Source: Camarhynchus parvulus
Lineage: Eukaryota; Chordata; Aves; Passeriformes; Thraupidae
Direction: 5' to 3'
NCBI RefSeq assembly: GCF_901933205.1
Contig: NC_044586.1
Coordinates: 17,740,569-17,804,568 of the forward strand
DNA: 64,000 nucleotides
Below, piece after piece: positions 47,701 through 59,422 of the stretch. The notes under the pieces were generated by a model. It was not told where the DNA came from. It saw only the letters and a list, made by a program, of their open reading frames with translations, and made no database searches. Position numbers and translations under genes: made by a program. Within the stretch, counting starts at the first letter, position 1. Every line of letters begins with the position of its first letter.

Positions 47701-50700
47701 TCCCATAGGCCTCAGCCCCCACTTCCTTCTCAGTGTGTTGGGAAACTGATCCCTTTCACCTTCCCCATTCAGAGGAGGAGGAGATCTTTGCCTGCAGGGT
47801 GGATTTGCTGTTTACAGGACCCGCTTCAGCAGCACTGGGAGCAGCACCCGCTCCCCCTTCTGCGACCTTGCCCAAGCCCTGGCGTTTTTCCCTGCCCAGT
47901 GGCTGTCCCCAGCCTCTGTCCTTCTCCTGCCTTCCTGCAAGGGCTGTGAACCCCACCCCACCAGCTCTGGAGCAGTTTCAGGGCCCTGTGATTGCACACT
48001 GTGAGGCAGACAAAAGCTCTGGACATCTTACAATTCAAAACATACTGCCTTTTTTTTTTTTTTTTTTTCTTTAGCTTTTGGAACAAATTGCCCAAATTAG
48101 AAACAGACATTGAACAGTGTGCAGTGGCTCTGCAGATCTTCAAGAAAAAATACAAAACATTTGCAAGAAAATATTAAAATTTTGGCATTGCAGCTTGATC
48201 CATGGTTTTAATCCTCATTTTCCCCACGTAGATATTTATTGCTGTGAGTGGAATAATTACCACCTGGAAATCTTTTATTAGACCAAAAAATGTTGAATGC
48301 TTCAATTTTCCAAAAATATGAATCTCAAAATCTCAGCCTCTATTTTCATTGGGACTATTCTGTGAAGATTTAAGTGGAAGATGACAGCAGTGATGAAGAG
48401 TGGCACTGAAAGTAAATATAGTTGAAAAAGGGTTGCTGAATTTTCTTGCAATGAGGGTCCAACGTGGACCATATCAACCCTTCAAAGCCCATCCCTGCAA
48501 GATGGAAGGGGCTGTGCTGAACAGATTTTGTGGCTGGCAGAGATCAGTGTCTGGCTGAAATCACAAATTGTCCTTAGGGTGGTCAGCTGCTTTGGCTTTA
48601 AGTTGCTGTCCTGCTTCCTTGGTGTGACTCTCCTGGCCTCTTCCTGGGCCTCAGTCCCCATTTTCCTCCACCACTGCCCCATTGCTGTAAAGCTCAAAAA
48701 AAACAAACCTTCCTCTGAGAGGAGATCTTAGATTGTTTCTCTGCTGGAAAGTCTGCAGGCTTCTGAACATAATAAAAGTTGAAATCTAGAGATGTAATTA
48801 GCAGATGTTGGATCTCTAGGGTTGGATATCCACGAGGAGGCTGAGTTGGAGCTGGTTAGTCAGTAATTGGAACATGGAGACCAGGGAGGGCAAAGCCAGC
48901 AGGAAGGCACTGCAAGTGCACCCTGACTGCTGGGCACCCTCTGCAGGGCTCTTCCACACTCTTCCAACATGAGGCTTGCTGTGAGTGTAAGCCCAGTGCC
49001 ACATGGCATCAGCAGTAGGATGTGAAAGAGAGGAAGGAATTAAGCAGAAAAAGAGAGATTTGAAAGTGAGAGAAAAAGTCATAGCTCTTCAGGGGCTTTT
49101 AGAGCCTCTAAATCACACAGGCATTATTGCAGTTTCCTTGAAAAGCCTCACATCATGCCTTGGAACTTATATCCAGTGCCCAGATTAATCATAAGGAAGC
49201 TCACAACTATTTTCTGGAATATTGCAGGAGTAGGAGCTATCAAAGTTTTTAATGGCATGAAACCAAGGCAGGGTGAGAGGGCAATCCATGCAGTTACAGA
49301 AAGTTGAAGGAATATTGCACTCACAAGGAAACTTGAACTTTTGAAAGACACAGGTTTCATATAAGAATGCAGAGGGAGGAATCCTTTGAAGAATTTTTGG
49401 CTGATCTTAAAATAACAGACCAGTCAAGTAGCTATGACATTTCAGAGATTCCATTTTAAAGGATCAAATCAAAGATCCAAAGGTACAGAAAAGATCCCAG
49501 AAAAGTAGGATTAAAAAAAAAAAAAAGGTATGCTAGAAAAATCTGTTTAGTCCAGCTAGGACAGTTGTAAGAGGACAATATGGAAATACTAGAAGGGGAG
49601 AAGAACATGCTGTTTGTCAGAAAAGGAAACAAGAAAAATTTAAAGATTCTTACAGCTATCTGCAAATAGCTAAATTGATATATGTGAAAATTTATAGATT
49701 CACATTATGTTCAGGAGTTTAGAAACTCTGCAGCAGCTATAGGAAATACAGTTATTTTGCAGGACCTTGCAACTGAAAAAGCAGAGGCAAAATAGAATAC
49801 CCTCCATATCCCCAGATCTATGTGATGGTGCACAAACATGCAATACAGCAAAATATCACAAAGAAATGCTGTGCACCAGCTTCAAAAGTGGGCTGCAGAC
49901 TAAGAATAAACAACCTTTATATTAAAAAGTGGTGCTCAGTCACTGCTACCCCTAAACATGCTGCAAAATATCTGGCCCAGGAATCTCTCCATGTAGAGGA
50001 AAGACTATTGAAACTGAGGGTGTCTAGCAAGAATCTGATTTGTTTCAAAGGACTGAATGATCTTAATTTGAAAAAGATAAATGGGGTAGTTTAAATTTAT
50101 AGGCAGAAACTGTTTGGTTTTTAAAATATGTCTATCCCTGGGCCTGGTTAAAGCATTGAGTTGAGAAGGATCCATAAACACAGGTGATCAGCTCTGAGAA
50201 ATCTTTAGTGTCAGAGAAAAAGGAGACCCAGAATGCAGAGCTGTATTTTCCCAACAGTGTGTGCTGCTGGGAGTATCCCTCTGGTTGTGAGAGAGAAGCT
50301 CCTAAAGGAGCTGCATTCTTTAGGAGTAATGTGGGAAGTTTGAAAATGAGCTAGTGAGCAACAGCAAGATGAAAAGAGAGATGACTGAGATTGTTCTTAC
50401 AACTAAGTATCTGTTTCAGGACAGCCACTGTCCTGTAAAGGATGTTTTCAGGTAAAAGGGCTGCATACCTTTTTACAAATATCAGTAAATTTTTTACAAA
50501 AATTAAAAATCCAGATTGTTCTGCTGGATCTAAGCAAACTCCCTTGTGTCTGCCAAGGTGTTTAACACCTTGCAATTTTTGACCCCTGGACAAGAGGTTT
50601 TTCTTTCAAAGACTTCCTTTAGGCTTGAAGTTCATTCTTGAATTTTCACAGGGAGAGCCAATCACTTGAAAAAACTGTCCTGCTTAAACTGGAGATGTTG

Positions 50701-52636
50701 AGTAAAGAGAAAACCAGTAAGGAATCTGAAAAACATCTGAGGGCCTGAGAATGTGATTAGACAAAAATGCAACTGTAAGGCAGGAGAAATATCATAAAAC
50801 ATGAACTATCAACAATACAAGCCCGAGTCATTACAAAAATGCCACCCACAAGGATATCAAAGGTGTGCAGAGGCCACTTTGCACAGGAATGTTACATGAA
50901 AGTTCATTTCACACAGGAAATCTGTGCAAGTAGCTTTTGGTTTAGTACACAAAATGGACTTATTGAGCTGTCAATGTAGGAAACAAATGCCCTAATTAAA
51001 AGCATTAATAAATACAACCCCTGGCCTGACATATATTGGCGCTAGAAAATATTTAAAGTCTTCAAAAGATGGCTTACAGGCAGTATTATTAAAAAAAGAG
51101 GAAATGTGTGGCCTGTGTTTCTAGGACACCTGTCAAAACCAGGACTGGGGCACAGACTGAGAGCAAAGTTCTGGCTCTCACTAATATGGAATATTTCTAT
51201 AATCAGCAGAGTTGTGGCTCTCTGGTTGTAAGTTATGTCACATATTTGCTAATCCACCTGTATGGTCAGAGCTGAGACAAACCACTCTGCAGGCCAAAGA
51301 AAGAACAGCTTCCAGAATGTAAAAATAGTGTGACTTTTAGTGGTTTGGGGGTTTTTTTAGGTAAAACCATTCAGCCTTCTAATAAAGTTAAGGTTGGAGA
51401 AAAACCTACTGATCAAAGACACTTTACAGAGCATTCAAGGAGTCTCCAGATATTTTGAATACAACACTGAGCTAAGCCAAAACTGTTAAAATACAGTTCA
51501 AGCAAGCTGTGAAGCTGAGAAGTAATCTATACTTTTCAGCTGAACTTGAGAAAAATGTTGAAAAAACATTTTCTTGCCAGTGAAACTTGATTAAGGAGAG
51601 AGTTAGTCCACGTAAGAGTGAAAGGTACAGTGGATCTGAAGCACGTAATAAATAAACTTCTAACAATCCACCTAAGTCCTATCATAATTCTGACTTTTTA
51701 AAGGTGAGTGATTCCTTACACAATGGTGTTTCCTGGGCCTTGAGGGCTATGGGGAAATTGCTCTTTGTTCCTGTGAAGCACAAACTCCAAAAGTTTGGGT
51801 TCTTAGGAGAAAAACTAGGCAAGGAAAATGCATTGTCCTTGTAAAGGCTAGACTGAACTTAGAGCTTCTTGAAAACAAATAGAAAACCAAGGATTCTGCA
51901 AAGCTGAGAGGACAACAGCTGAGAACAAATTGCAGAGAGGCTTTTGATTGAGTCAAGATACAGGGAGTCACATTGCTTGAGTTATCAAATTTGAACCAAG
52001 TCCCTGATATCAGTGAAATGTAAGTGACAAAATGAAGGGGGAGAAAAAGTCAAGACTTTGAGGCTTGAATTCAATCATGTGCAAGAAGTGATATCTCAGA
52101 AAGGTTTGAAGGTCCTGATCTGAAGTCCAGCACATGGGCATCGATCAGGCCTTGTTCTGCTCCAGGTGTTGGTCAGGTCCAGCAGGTTTTATTGAAGTTG
52201 TCTTGCTGTGTCAGAGTTTCAGGAGCCTCAAGAATTGTGGAGAGTTATGGTGCTAAACCCCTGTAATTTTAATGGTTGTAGTAATAATAAACATTTTGTA
52301 ACTCTGATCAGGACAGGCTTTAAAAGAGAGAACTGTGTTTTGCATCGCAGCTCCGAATGGAGAGAGGAACCAGTTCTTTTCCCAAGTAACATTTTTTTGT
52401 ATAACAAGAGGCCCGAGCCACACAATTCCATGTACCAATTAAATGGAGGGCATATTGGATTTAAAGTTTATTTCTGAACAATTTGGCAGTCTTTGAATAA
52501 ATGATATGAACTTACCACACCTAGATAAAAAAGGTCAAAATCTTTCCCTGCTCCTCTACCCCTGTTCTGTGTATTTGTCTGTATCCTTTTAGCCCATTTA
52601 ACAAAGGAGCTAAAATAAACTTCTGCTGTCTTTCAG
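44780..52636. other. Long intron of the EFCAB6 relic
   Basis: A 7.9-kb interval between two phase-compatible exon relics. It contains GC-richer patches (45130-45480 and 47500-48000), the T19 tract at 48050 and an A-rich run at 49511. No repeat family was recognised. Overlapping frames at 47471-48155 on both strands are not supported as genes. Confidence 0.55.
48050..48068. repeat. Homopolymer T tract (19 T)
   Basis: There is an uninterrupted run of 19 T, followed by CTTTAG. It could be the remnant of an antisense poly(A) tail or a simple repeat. The following 100 bp have no family I recognise. Confidence 0.9.
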
Positions 52637-52790
52637 GGGTAAATTCAGGGATTATGTCCAAGATTTCAATAACGCCTTTCATAAAGGATAAAAATAGAGA
52701 TGGCTATGTAAAAATATGTGGCCTGCAAAAGACATTACAAGATTTCAAGCCTTATCTTGATGATAATGATTTCAGCAGTTTCCTAAACAG
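52637..52790 (+). pseudogene. EFCAB6: EFCAB6 relic exon j, frameshift and lost donor
   Basis: Acceptor GCTGTCTTTCAG ends at 52636. The frame reads GKFRDYVQDFNNAFHK, where an EF-hand loop should begin. The in-frame reading hits TAA at 52689, while one base later the sequence continues DKNRDGYVKICGLQKTLQDF, then KPYLDDNDFSSFLN plus AG. One residue is missing relative to the family, so a 2-bp deletion near 52686 explains the shift. The loop D-K-N-R-D-G-Y-V is canonical. After 52790 the bases are ATTTGT, so the invariant donor GT is gone. A cryptic GT four bases downstream would add a frameshift and a TGA. The upstream phase from 44779 and downstream phase to 55917 both fit. Confidence 0.88.
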
Positions 52791-54874
52791 ATTTGTATGA
52801 TTATCTCCTTAGGACCTCTTTGTTCACACCCACCAAAGCCTATAAGCTTCTACTGAGTGTTCAGTAAATGGAAAAACTCTGTTAAAGCTAATGGAGATAT
52901 CCACAGATTTAAAACTACAGATGTGTGAAAAATATTTTTGCATAATGATTTGATTTTGCAGGCAAAAAAGTTAAATAGCTTCTTACTTTTTTTTTAAAGT
53001 ATTCTTTGAGTATGTGCATTTCTTTGCTAGATTGTTTCACTTACTTCATTTCAGTTTAACTGAGCAAGGGTGTGCAACATCTTGTTCAAAATGGAAACAC
53101 AATTAAATCAGACTATAAGATAACATTAGCTTTCAAATGATCCAGTGCTGCTGTCATGACAAGCTATCCTTTTCATTCTCTGTATTAATATGAGAAAGAA
53201 GAAAAATCTCCATTGTAGAAGCTGAAGAACACAAAGGACCTGCTCCGACATTGGGTACTGCAGTTCTCCGCACCAAGCCAGCCCCCAGAGGTCACATGCC
53301 TGGCAGCACTGGGTTTTGTTCTCCAGTGCCTGCCACACCAGACTCATTTTTGAAATAAAATTAACAAAGTCTCTTCACAGTTCACCTTTAATTGGGTGAT
53401 CAACTTTTTATGAATTGAAACCTTAATAGGAATCTGCTGCTTGTTTCTTTCTCAAAGACCTCTTGATGATAAACACCTCCATTCATTGTAATTTTGTGCA
53501 GATTATTCCTTTCTTGATCCAAAATAGTCTTTTCTAAATAATACAGAGTAGATTAGCATATGCATTTAGTTTTATTACTAAAATTTTAATGCCCACTTGG
53601 CAATTTATTTCTCCACTGAAATGGTGTTGATTATTTCCTTTTCCACACACTATCTCCAATATTGGAGCCAGCTTGACACGGGTAGTATGTGGGAGTGCTG
53701 TGCAGCTGCAAGATGCAAAATCAGGGCTCTTGAATGTTTTTTTTTCTTACTAACAGATATGGGGTCTATAGTTAATTTCTTTTCCAGCCTGTTTTATAAA
53801 GCTTCCTCTTTGTTTTACTGGCTCTCCCCATTAATTAGACATTCTTGTAACTGGATATTCTGGTGATTGGTAGCTGAGGCATTGGTCCCTGGTGATTTAC
53901 TGTGGAAACAGATGATAAAAGTGTGTTACAGTAATTCATTTTTAAACAAGAAAATCGGGGTTGTGTGGTGGGGCCATCTCCTCTGTCAAACCTTGACTCT
54001 CTAGGACTTGCCGTGGTCATAATTCTAACAAAAAAGCTGAGTGCAAGACAGAAAAAAAAAATGCAGGCTTTCCCCTGCAGCATAGGACTTGTCTGCCTAA
54101 CACATGTGTCTGAAGAACCCATAGTTCTGATGATTGGCTATAAAATTATTAAAGTATTTTATAAACCTCTCTAAAGATGGTAACTCTAACATCAGTCTGG
54201 AATAGTTCCATGGCAGCCAGCGGGTCTGTATCAAACATGCCTGGTGTAAATTGTATTCTGGAGACTCTCTGGTGATCTTTTAAGAGCAGGAAATTCCACA
54301 GTCTGGCTGCACTGGCTTAATATAAGGAAAACAAGGGCAGAGCAAGCCCGGGCTCCTGTATCCATTGTGGTGATGAGCTCTACAGGCTCACTGGGCTTGT
54401 TTGGAGTCCTTGTTTAAAATATATCACGTGCCTTTTCATTAAGAAACCACAAGTCACAGGACATTGAAAATAGCTTTTCATGTAGTGGTCAGTGCTATTC
54501 ATCTTGTCTTAATTTTTCATGCTAAATAACTTTTATAGTCAAATATTTTATGTATAAGTGAAGCTTGCCTGAATTCCAGTCCTTCTATAGTAAAATATGC
54601 AAATAAATCTTAATTTAGTTTGGTAACAAAGTCCTCTGCAAAACAAAAAAAAATTCCCAATCATATGCAAGATCTCATGATTCCCCTTCCTGATATCTGA
54701 TGCAAAAATATATTCAGTGCTGTTACCTGGAGCTATCTGCAGTCAGCTCTGTGTCCCACTCCATTTCCAGTGTGACAGAACACAGAATTCTCCAGTGCCT
54801 CTGATCCAGCAGATGTTCCAGGTGACAGACAGAAATTTGGGAAGCTCTGAGTGCAGCCTGCCGAGCCATGGGCA
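52791..54874. other. Intron of the EFCAB6 relic, nothing recognised
   Basis: AT-rich. Short frames on both strands have no motif. Confidence 0.55.
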
Positions 54875-55042
54875 GGGCTCCCAGGTATGGGATGGGCTCC
54901 TGTATAGGGGATGGGCTCCCAGGTATAGGATGGGCTCCCGTGTGGGGATGGGCTCCCAGGTACAGGATGGGCACCCATAGAGGGGATGGGCTCCCAGGTA
55001 TGGGATAGGCTCCCAGGTAGGGGATGTGTTCCCAGGTATGTG
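54875..55042. repeat. 19-bp minisatellite, about nine units
   Basis: Units follow GGGCTCCCAGGTATGGGAT with 18- or 19-bp spacing. In the first seven, a GGTATRGGAT type alternates with a variant such as GGGCTCCTGTATAGGGGAT, which indicates a 38-bp higher-order dimer. All open frames here, on both strands, are by-products of the tandem array. Confidence 0.93.
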
Positions 55043-55916
55043 CTGGCCGTAAGTGAAGTGGAAAGAGACCCTTGCTGGACACTTCCCACCACAAGGCACC
55101 GGCAGCAGGGCCAAATGCATCAGCCCTCTGTGCAGCTCACTGGGCACCCCAAAGAGGGAAGGGCCTGTGCCTGAGACAATGAGTCTGAGCCCTGCCAAGA
55201 ATGTGTTAAATAATTCTCTAGTGGCCTACCAAGCCATGCCAAGTGAAGTGCAGGCTGAAAAAGAAGTTAAGCCCTTTGCCATAACCATAGGCAGAAGCGC
55301 TGTATGGAATAAAGTTTGGTTACTTCCCATGTGATGGAGAAATTGCGAGTTTAGATCTGTGTTGCTATGTCCACAACACCAACCACAGAAAGGTGCTGGC
55401 TATCATAGTGCAGGTCTGGCAGCAGCTTACAAGGCTGCCTGTGGTTCTGCTGCTTCCTCTCAGAATGATCACAACATTTAGGAGAGTTAAGCAACACTTG
55501 AGCATCTGCAAGTCACGGGTGTTTAAACTGCATGTCCTCCAGCCACATCAAGGATGGTGAGCCCCTCAGTAAATGGGGATCCAAAGAGTGTGCTGTGTTT
55601 AGAAAGCAAGGAGTTATTGCTGATGGACAGGAAGGTTTTGCTCTTTGGCCCAGGCTAAAGCAGGTCTCCTCCTGAGCATCTGGAGATTGGCCTGGATCTG
55701 CATCTGAGACTGCGGTTGAATTTAAATGACAGGATGGGTATCTTAGACTTGATAAAAAGCTTGGGCTGGAACTAACAAGATTTATACACGGACACCACAA
55801 GCATATCCTGAAGTGCTGCTGCAGTACAAGTAATACATCAAAATAACTAATCAGTTCAGACAACATGAGATAATGATTTAAAATAATTGATATCTCATTC
55901 TGTGTTTTTCCCTTAG
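55043..55916. other. Intron of the EFCAB6 relic downstream of the minisatellite
   Basis: No repeat or coding signal was seen. The frame at 55513-55866 on the minus strand is anonymous. Confidence 0.55.
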
Positions 55917-56112
55917 CTTAGGAATCAGCATTCATGACAGCAAGCTCTCTTATTTTGGTTTCCTGAGAGCAATTGAGGATGGCAGAGCATCTGAATACCA
56001 GCAGAAACAAAAGCAGGCTGCACCACCTGCAAGCTTTGCAGAGCTCAGTGTAGAACAAACCCTAATAAAGATAAAGGAAACAGTTACATCATCTTAGGAT
56101 TTGTTGTATAAG
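55917..56112 (+). pseudogene. EFCAB6: EFCAB6 relic exon k, one nonsense codon
   Basis: Acceptor GTGTTTTTCCCTTAG ends at 55916 and donor AAG|GTAAGTT begins at 56113. With the split codon from 52790 it reads S-L-G-I-S-I-H-D-S-K-L-S-Y-F, then GFLRAIEDGRASEYQQKQKQ, AAPPASFAELSVEQTLIKIK, ETVTSS, a TAG stop (56095-56097), then DLLYK. The only lesion is the stop, at a position where a single-base change from a Tyr codon would account for it. The segment matches the second EF-hand half (L-S-Y-x-F/D-F-L-R-A) and the long linker of EFCAB6. The phase-0 end joins to A-F-S-L-L at 58165. Confidence 0.9.
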
Positions 56113-58164
56113 GTAAGTTTCATCTTACTTAATGTCTATTTTTTTCTGCCTGGCTGGGTACTACCGCAAAGGCTTCAAAACTTTTCTGCTATTGAGTGCT
56201 ACCAACAACCTTGGCCTATGTAGAAATATCACCTTCTGACAACATCAGGATTCTTAATTTATTGTATTCTGATAATTCCACAAAGCAAACATATCAAATC
56301 AAGCCTAGAGGTTTTGTGACAGTAAGATTTGGAAAGGAAAAAGCAAAGAGCAAATTATCAGGGCCTTCCTCTCTCCCAAAAAAACCCCAAACCCTTTCCT
56401 CCTTCAGTTGTCTGTAAATTGTGTCCCAAGCCTGTAAATATCGCATCTCCCAAACAGCTCTGTTGATTTTTCTAAGCTGAGATTTGTTATAACTAGATAT
56501 AATGTGCTACTGCAGGCAGGCATTATGGTTTTATCAGGCAAAAGAAGCATGTAGCAACTGAGGATAAAGACATCTGATCAGATGTGAGCACATTATAGTG
56601 GGTGCAGAAGTTATCACCTGTCACCTGGGGCTCTGCAAGTATCTGCATTTATGCTCTGGGCCACTTCTGATTCTGACACAGACAGATAAGAGGCATTAGC
56701 TGTCAAGCAGCATGTTCCCTGGTTTCTCCACCTGTAAAATGAGAACAATAAAAATAACCACTTCTCCCAAGAATTTGGTAAGCTCTGAATGAAAAAAAAA
56801 GCTGTATGCTAAGTAGTCTTAGACCATTGTGTTGCAGCCTACTGAAATGCAGCAGCCTCTAGAGGAAATAGCTCTCCCTGCCACAGCAAGATTGTTATCA
56901 AGCATGGGAAAGAATAATCAAAAAACCTTGAAGAAAACCCTGCCATCACAAAGAACTCTAGAGCTGTGTCATCTGCACCTGCAGTTTCAGGCCCAGTTTA
57001 AGCTCATGCTTTTAGAGGCAGACCCTGTATCCCCAGCAATGTGGTCCTGCCTTCTGCCTTGGTCAAAACCAGCACTTTTCTTCTGGCCCTGTGACCTGAG
57101 GCAAGGAACATCCATGTTGTAAAATCCTGGCCAGCTGTTTGTGGCCACAGGGGACCTGCTGCCTGCACAGGGGAGGGGAAGGGAACAGTCCCTGGAGGAT
57201 AATAGGGATAGAAACTCCCTGTCATCAACTGCTGGATTGTCAATGGCTTCGTTTCTGAAACCTCATCTGTGCAGTCAGGAATAGCACAGCTTTCAGCCAA
57301 CACACTGCTAGTGACATCCCTGGAAGTAGAACCCAAAGAAGAGATTTCTGCTGCTTTACAGAAATCTTTTCACACTATTCAGAGACTCCTGGAATGTTTG
57401 TTCCAAACTTATTGGGGTCACGTTGCCACAACTTTGATCACAACAAACTGACCCACAGCTTTTCTAGATTCTGGTATTTCTGCCACTCTCTTGAACTGCT
57501 GTCTCCAAATTACTGCTGCTGCAACTCTTCCCTAAACTGTTTCCCCCGGGAAACCTTTGGAAAACTCCCACAAGGAATAGGCTGGGAACTTTGTGCAAGG
57601 GAGGATGAGAAGAAAGTAAGCCTTCAGGATGACCTGAAGTTAATGAGGATGAAAGACTATTGAGTCCTTTATAGAGCAGAAAATGAACTTGCCTCACCAG
57701 CAGTCTTGGTGGGAGTGACAAAAGGCAAATTGAATATGCTCAGGTGAGTTTAATTATAAAAATATTTTAATGCAAATTATTTAAGGAAGCCCTCTGATAT
57801 TTTTGTTTGCTTCATCTCTTGTCTTAACCACTACCTTTTCTGGAATGTCTGAATATTTGCTATAATGCCTTTTAGCTTTTAGGGCAGGTTGTTGTTTGTT
57901 TCATACTTATATTTACACATCACAGAACCACAAACTATTTTTGGCTCATTTCAACAATTGCAACTTATTTTTAAAATAAAAGCATGCTTCAAGTTAAATG
58001 TGGTTCTGAGAAATGTGATTTGTTTCTTCATGTAAAAAACACCTGCAATTAAAAGGCATATGGATCTCAGGTGTTTCCTTGTGAACTGCTAAATGGCTAC
58101 TAAAAAAGACTGCTCTTTTGGAATGTCTAGGTATGCTTAAATAATTTGAATTCTTGCTTCTCAG
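56113..58164. other. Intron of the EFCAB6 relic, nothing recognised
   Basis: The frames at 56829-57122 (plus) and 57004-57336 (minus) overlap and have no motif. Confidence 0.55.
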
Positions 58165-58294
58165 GCATTTTCTCTGTTGAAGAAAGATGACAGTGGAGTA
58201 AGTAAGCACTGGAATTTCAGCAAGTACTTGGCCATTTCCCCTTTAAATGATGAGACAAGCAGTTCAGGCACCTTCTCAAGAACCTCAGCTTTTT
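58165..58294 (+). pseudogene. EFCAB6: EFCAB6 relic exon l, frameshift and tandem stops
   Basis: Acceptor TTGCTTCTCAG ends at 58164 and donor TT|GTAAGT begins at 58295. Continuing from D-L-L-Y-K, the frame reads AFSLLKKDDSGVSKHWNFSK, an EF-hand in which loop position 1 is Lys instead of Asp. At 58224 the family sequence moves to the +2 frame, V-L-G-H-F-P-F-K, then two consecutive TGA codons (58248-58253), then DKQFRHLLKNLSF. A lost G in AAG-GTA explains the shift. The recovered helix (Q-F-R-H-L-L-K-N-L) is characteristic of an EFCAB6 EF-hand exit. This is the last exon that I can recognise. The gene's C-terminal third is missing from the remaining 5.7 kb or lies beyond the window. Confidence 0.84.
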
Positions 58295-59185
58295 GTAAGT
58301 ATTTCACCGTACACTAGGAAGTGTTCTGGGAAATATAAACTACCTCAGACATCAGAAGAGCCACCAAGCTATAATACATTTCTTTAAAAGATAGGATTGG
58401 ATGTGTTAGCAATGACTGAGTAAGCATGTGATTCACATATTTTCAAAAAGTCATATATATTTCTGTTGACTTCTATTTAACTCCACAAATCCCTTACCGT
58501 CTTTCAAACTGCTCTAATAAGTTAAGTTGTACACTCACTTAAATTTTGGTTTGGACATGTAGCAAGCTGGAAGCATGACCATGGATGCAGCCAGATTGCC
58601 CCACGTGGGTGATGCAGGACATGGGCTATCCAAATGTGCCAAATGATCCCTGATGGACTGGCAGAGGCACACAGAAAAATGAGCGGAGTAGGAATCTCAC
58701 CAGGTTCTTGGTGCCAAATTAGAATAGCAGAGTAGGTGTAGGAGGAAGGTCAAATACAGAGATTAATCAAGTACAGAGAAAATCTTGGCTGTAGTTATGG
58801 ACAGGCTCTTTTGATGTGCTGGATATGAGAGTTACAACAACTCAGATTAAACCAGATTTGCTGTTTCTCTGTGCAGAGGTCAGTGCCAAGAGTGTCTCAC
58901 TTGCTGCGGATTGCAGGAGCAGATCCCTCAGTTCATAATCATGTCCTGTCAGTGCAGCCATCCTTATCATGTTTGCAAATAAGAGGAACATTATTAAAAG
59001 TGCAAACAAAAGAAGTCTCTGTGCTGTTAATTTTCACAATCCTTTCTTCTGTCTTCTCCCCTCTCTGTAGCAGCAGCTCTCTGGCCACAGAGAGCAACGC
59101 ACAACTTCCCCAGGCATTGTCCTGGGGAAGGCTGTGAGATCAGAGAAAAGAATGATAAACAATTTTTATCTTCCCTTGCTGCACC
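58295..59185. other. Interval after the last recognised relic exon
   Basis: The next expected EFCAB6 segment (a W-K-x-F-L-x-N-F motif) was not found. Nothing else is recognised. Confidence 0.55.
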
Positions 59186-59422
59186 TGTTGTTGTGAACAT
59201 GTGGAATGTGTTATGGAGATTTGCTCCACCAAAGGGTGGTTTCTGAATTGGCCAGTGGTGATGGTGTTTAGACTGAAGGACCAATGGGGTCCACCTGTAT
59301 TGTGACTGTCTGCAAGGACAATGGGTTTCTTAATAAGTGTAGTATAATAAAGTGATTGATCAGCCTTCAGAGAATCATGGAGTCAATGCTAATTATTACC
59401 CGGCTGGGGGCCTGCAGCAACA
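59186..59422 (+). mobile_element. Solo LTR of an endogenous retrovirus-like element
   Basis: A compact unit begins TGTTGTTGTGAACATGTGG and ends GGCCTGCAGCAACA, so the ends form the inverted pair TGTTG/CAACA. It includes AATAAA at 59346, a short U5 and the CCAATGGGG box typical of small avian LTRs. CACCT occurs at 59182-59186 and at 59421-59425, which may be the target duplication with the border shifted by a base or two. There are no internal retroviral genes nearby. Confidence 0.68.

Larger units (their letters stand above)
10948..58294 (+). pseudogene. EFCAB6: EFCAB6-like EF-hand protein gene, unprocessed multi-exon pseudogene (overall span)
   Basis: Seen: at least twelve exon-sized islands in one orientation, in the order expected for EFCAB6, separated by introns of 0.6-8 kb. 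Several keep AG acceptors, GT donors and compatible codon phases. Translations contain repeated EF-hand units (helix, D-x-S/N-x-D/S-G-x-V/I loop, helix). Known: EFCAB6 in mammals is about 1500 residues with many EF-hands, is testis-enriched, is reported to bind DJ-1 and the androgen receptor, and is reported inside sperm doublet microtubules. Disabling changes occur in most islands: stops at 16703, 27263, 32868, 44559, 56095 and 58248-58253, frameshifts in five places, and lost donors at 23607 and 52791. Retained introns exclude a processed copy. First and last exons were not found in the window. The family assignment rests on remembered similarity, not a search. A decayed segmental duplicate with an intact copy elsewhere is the main alternative. 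Confidence 0.82.

Noticed and set aside
47471..48155. Cluster of overlapping frames on both strands in a GC-richer patch
   Set aside because: No domain, no splice-bounded structure, and frames are open on both strands at once. It lies inside an intron whose flanking exons already join in phase.
48069..48176. T19 tract plus CTTTAG resembling a splice acceptor, followed by an open frame
   Set aside because: The exons at 44779 and 52637 already join in phase, and the sequence after the tract has no EF-hand or other match.
54723..55198. Minus-strand frames with repeating W-E-P-I-P-Y-L-G-A-H-P
   Set aside because: The peptide repeat is only the translation of the 19-bp minisatellite, and it is open in three frames.
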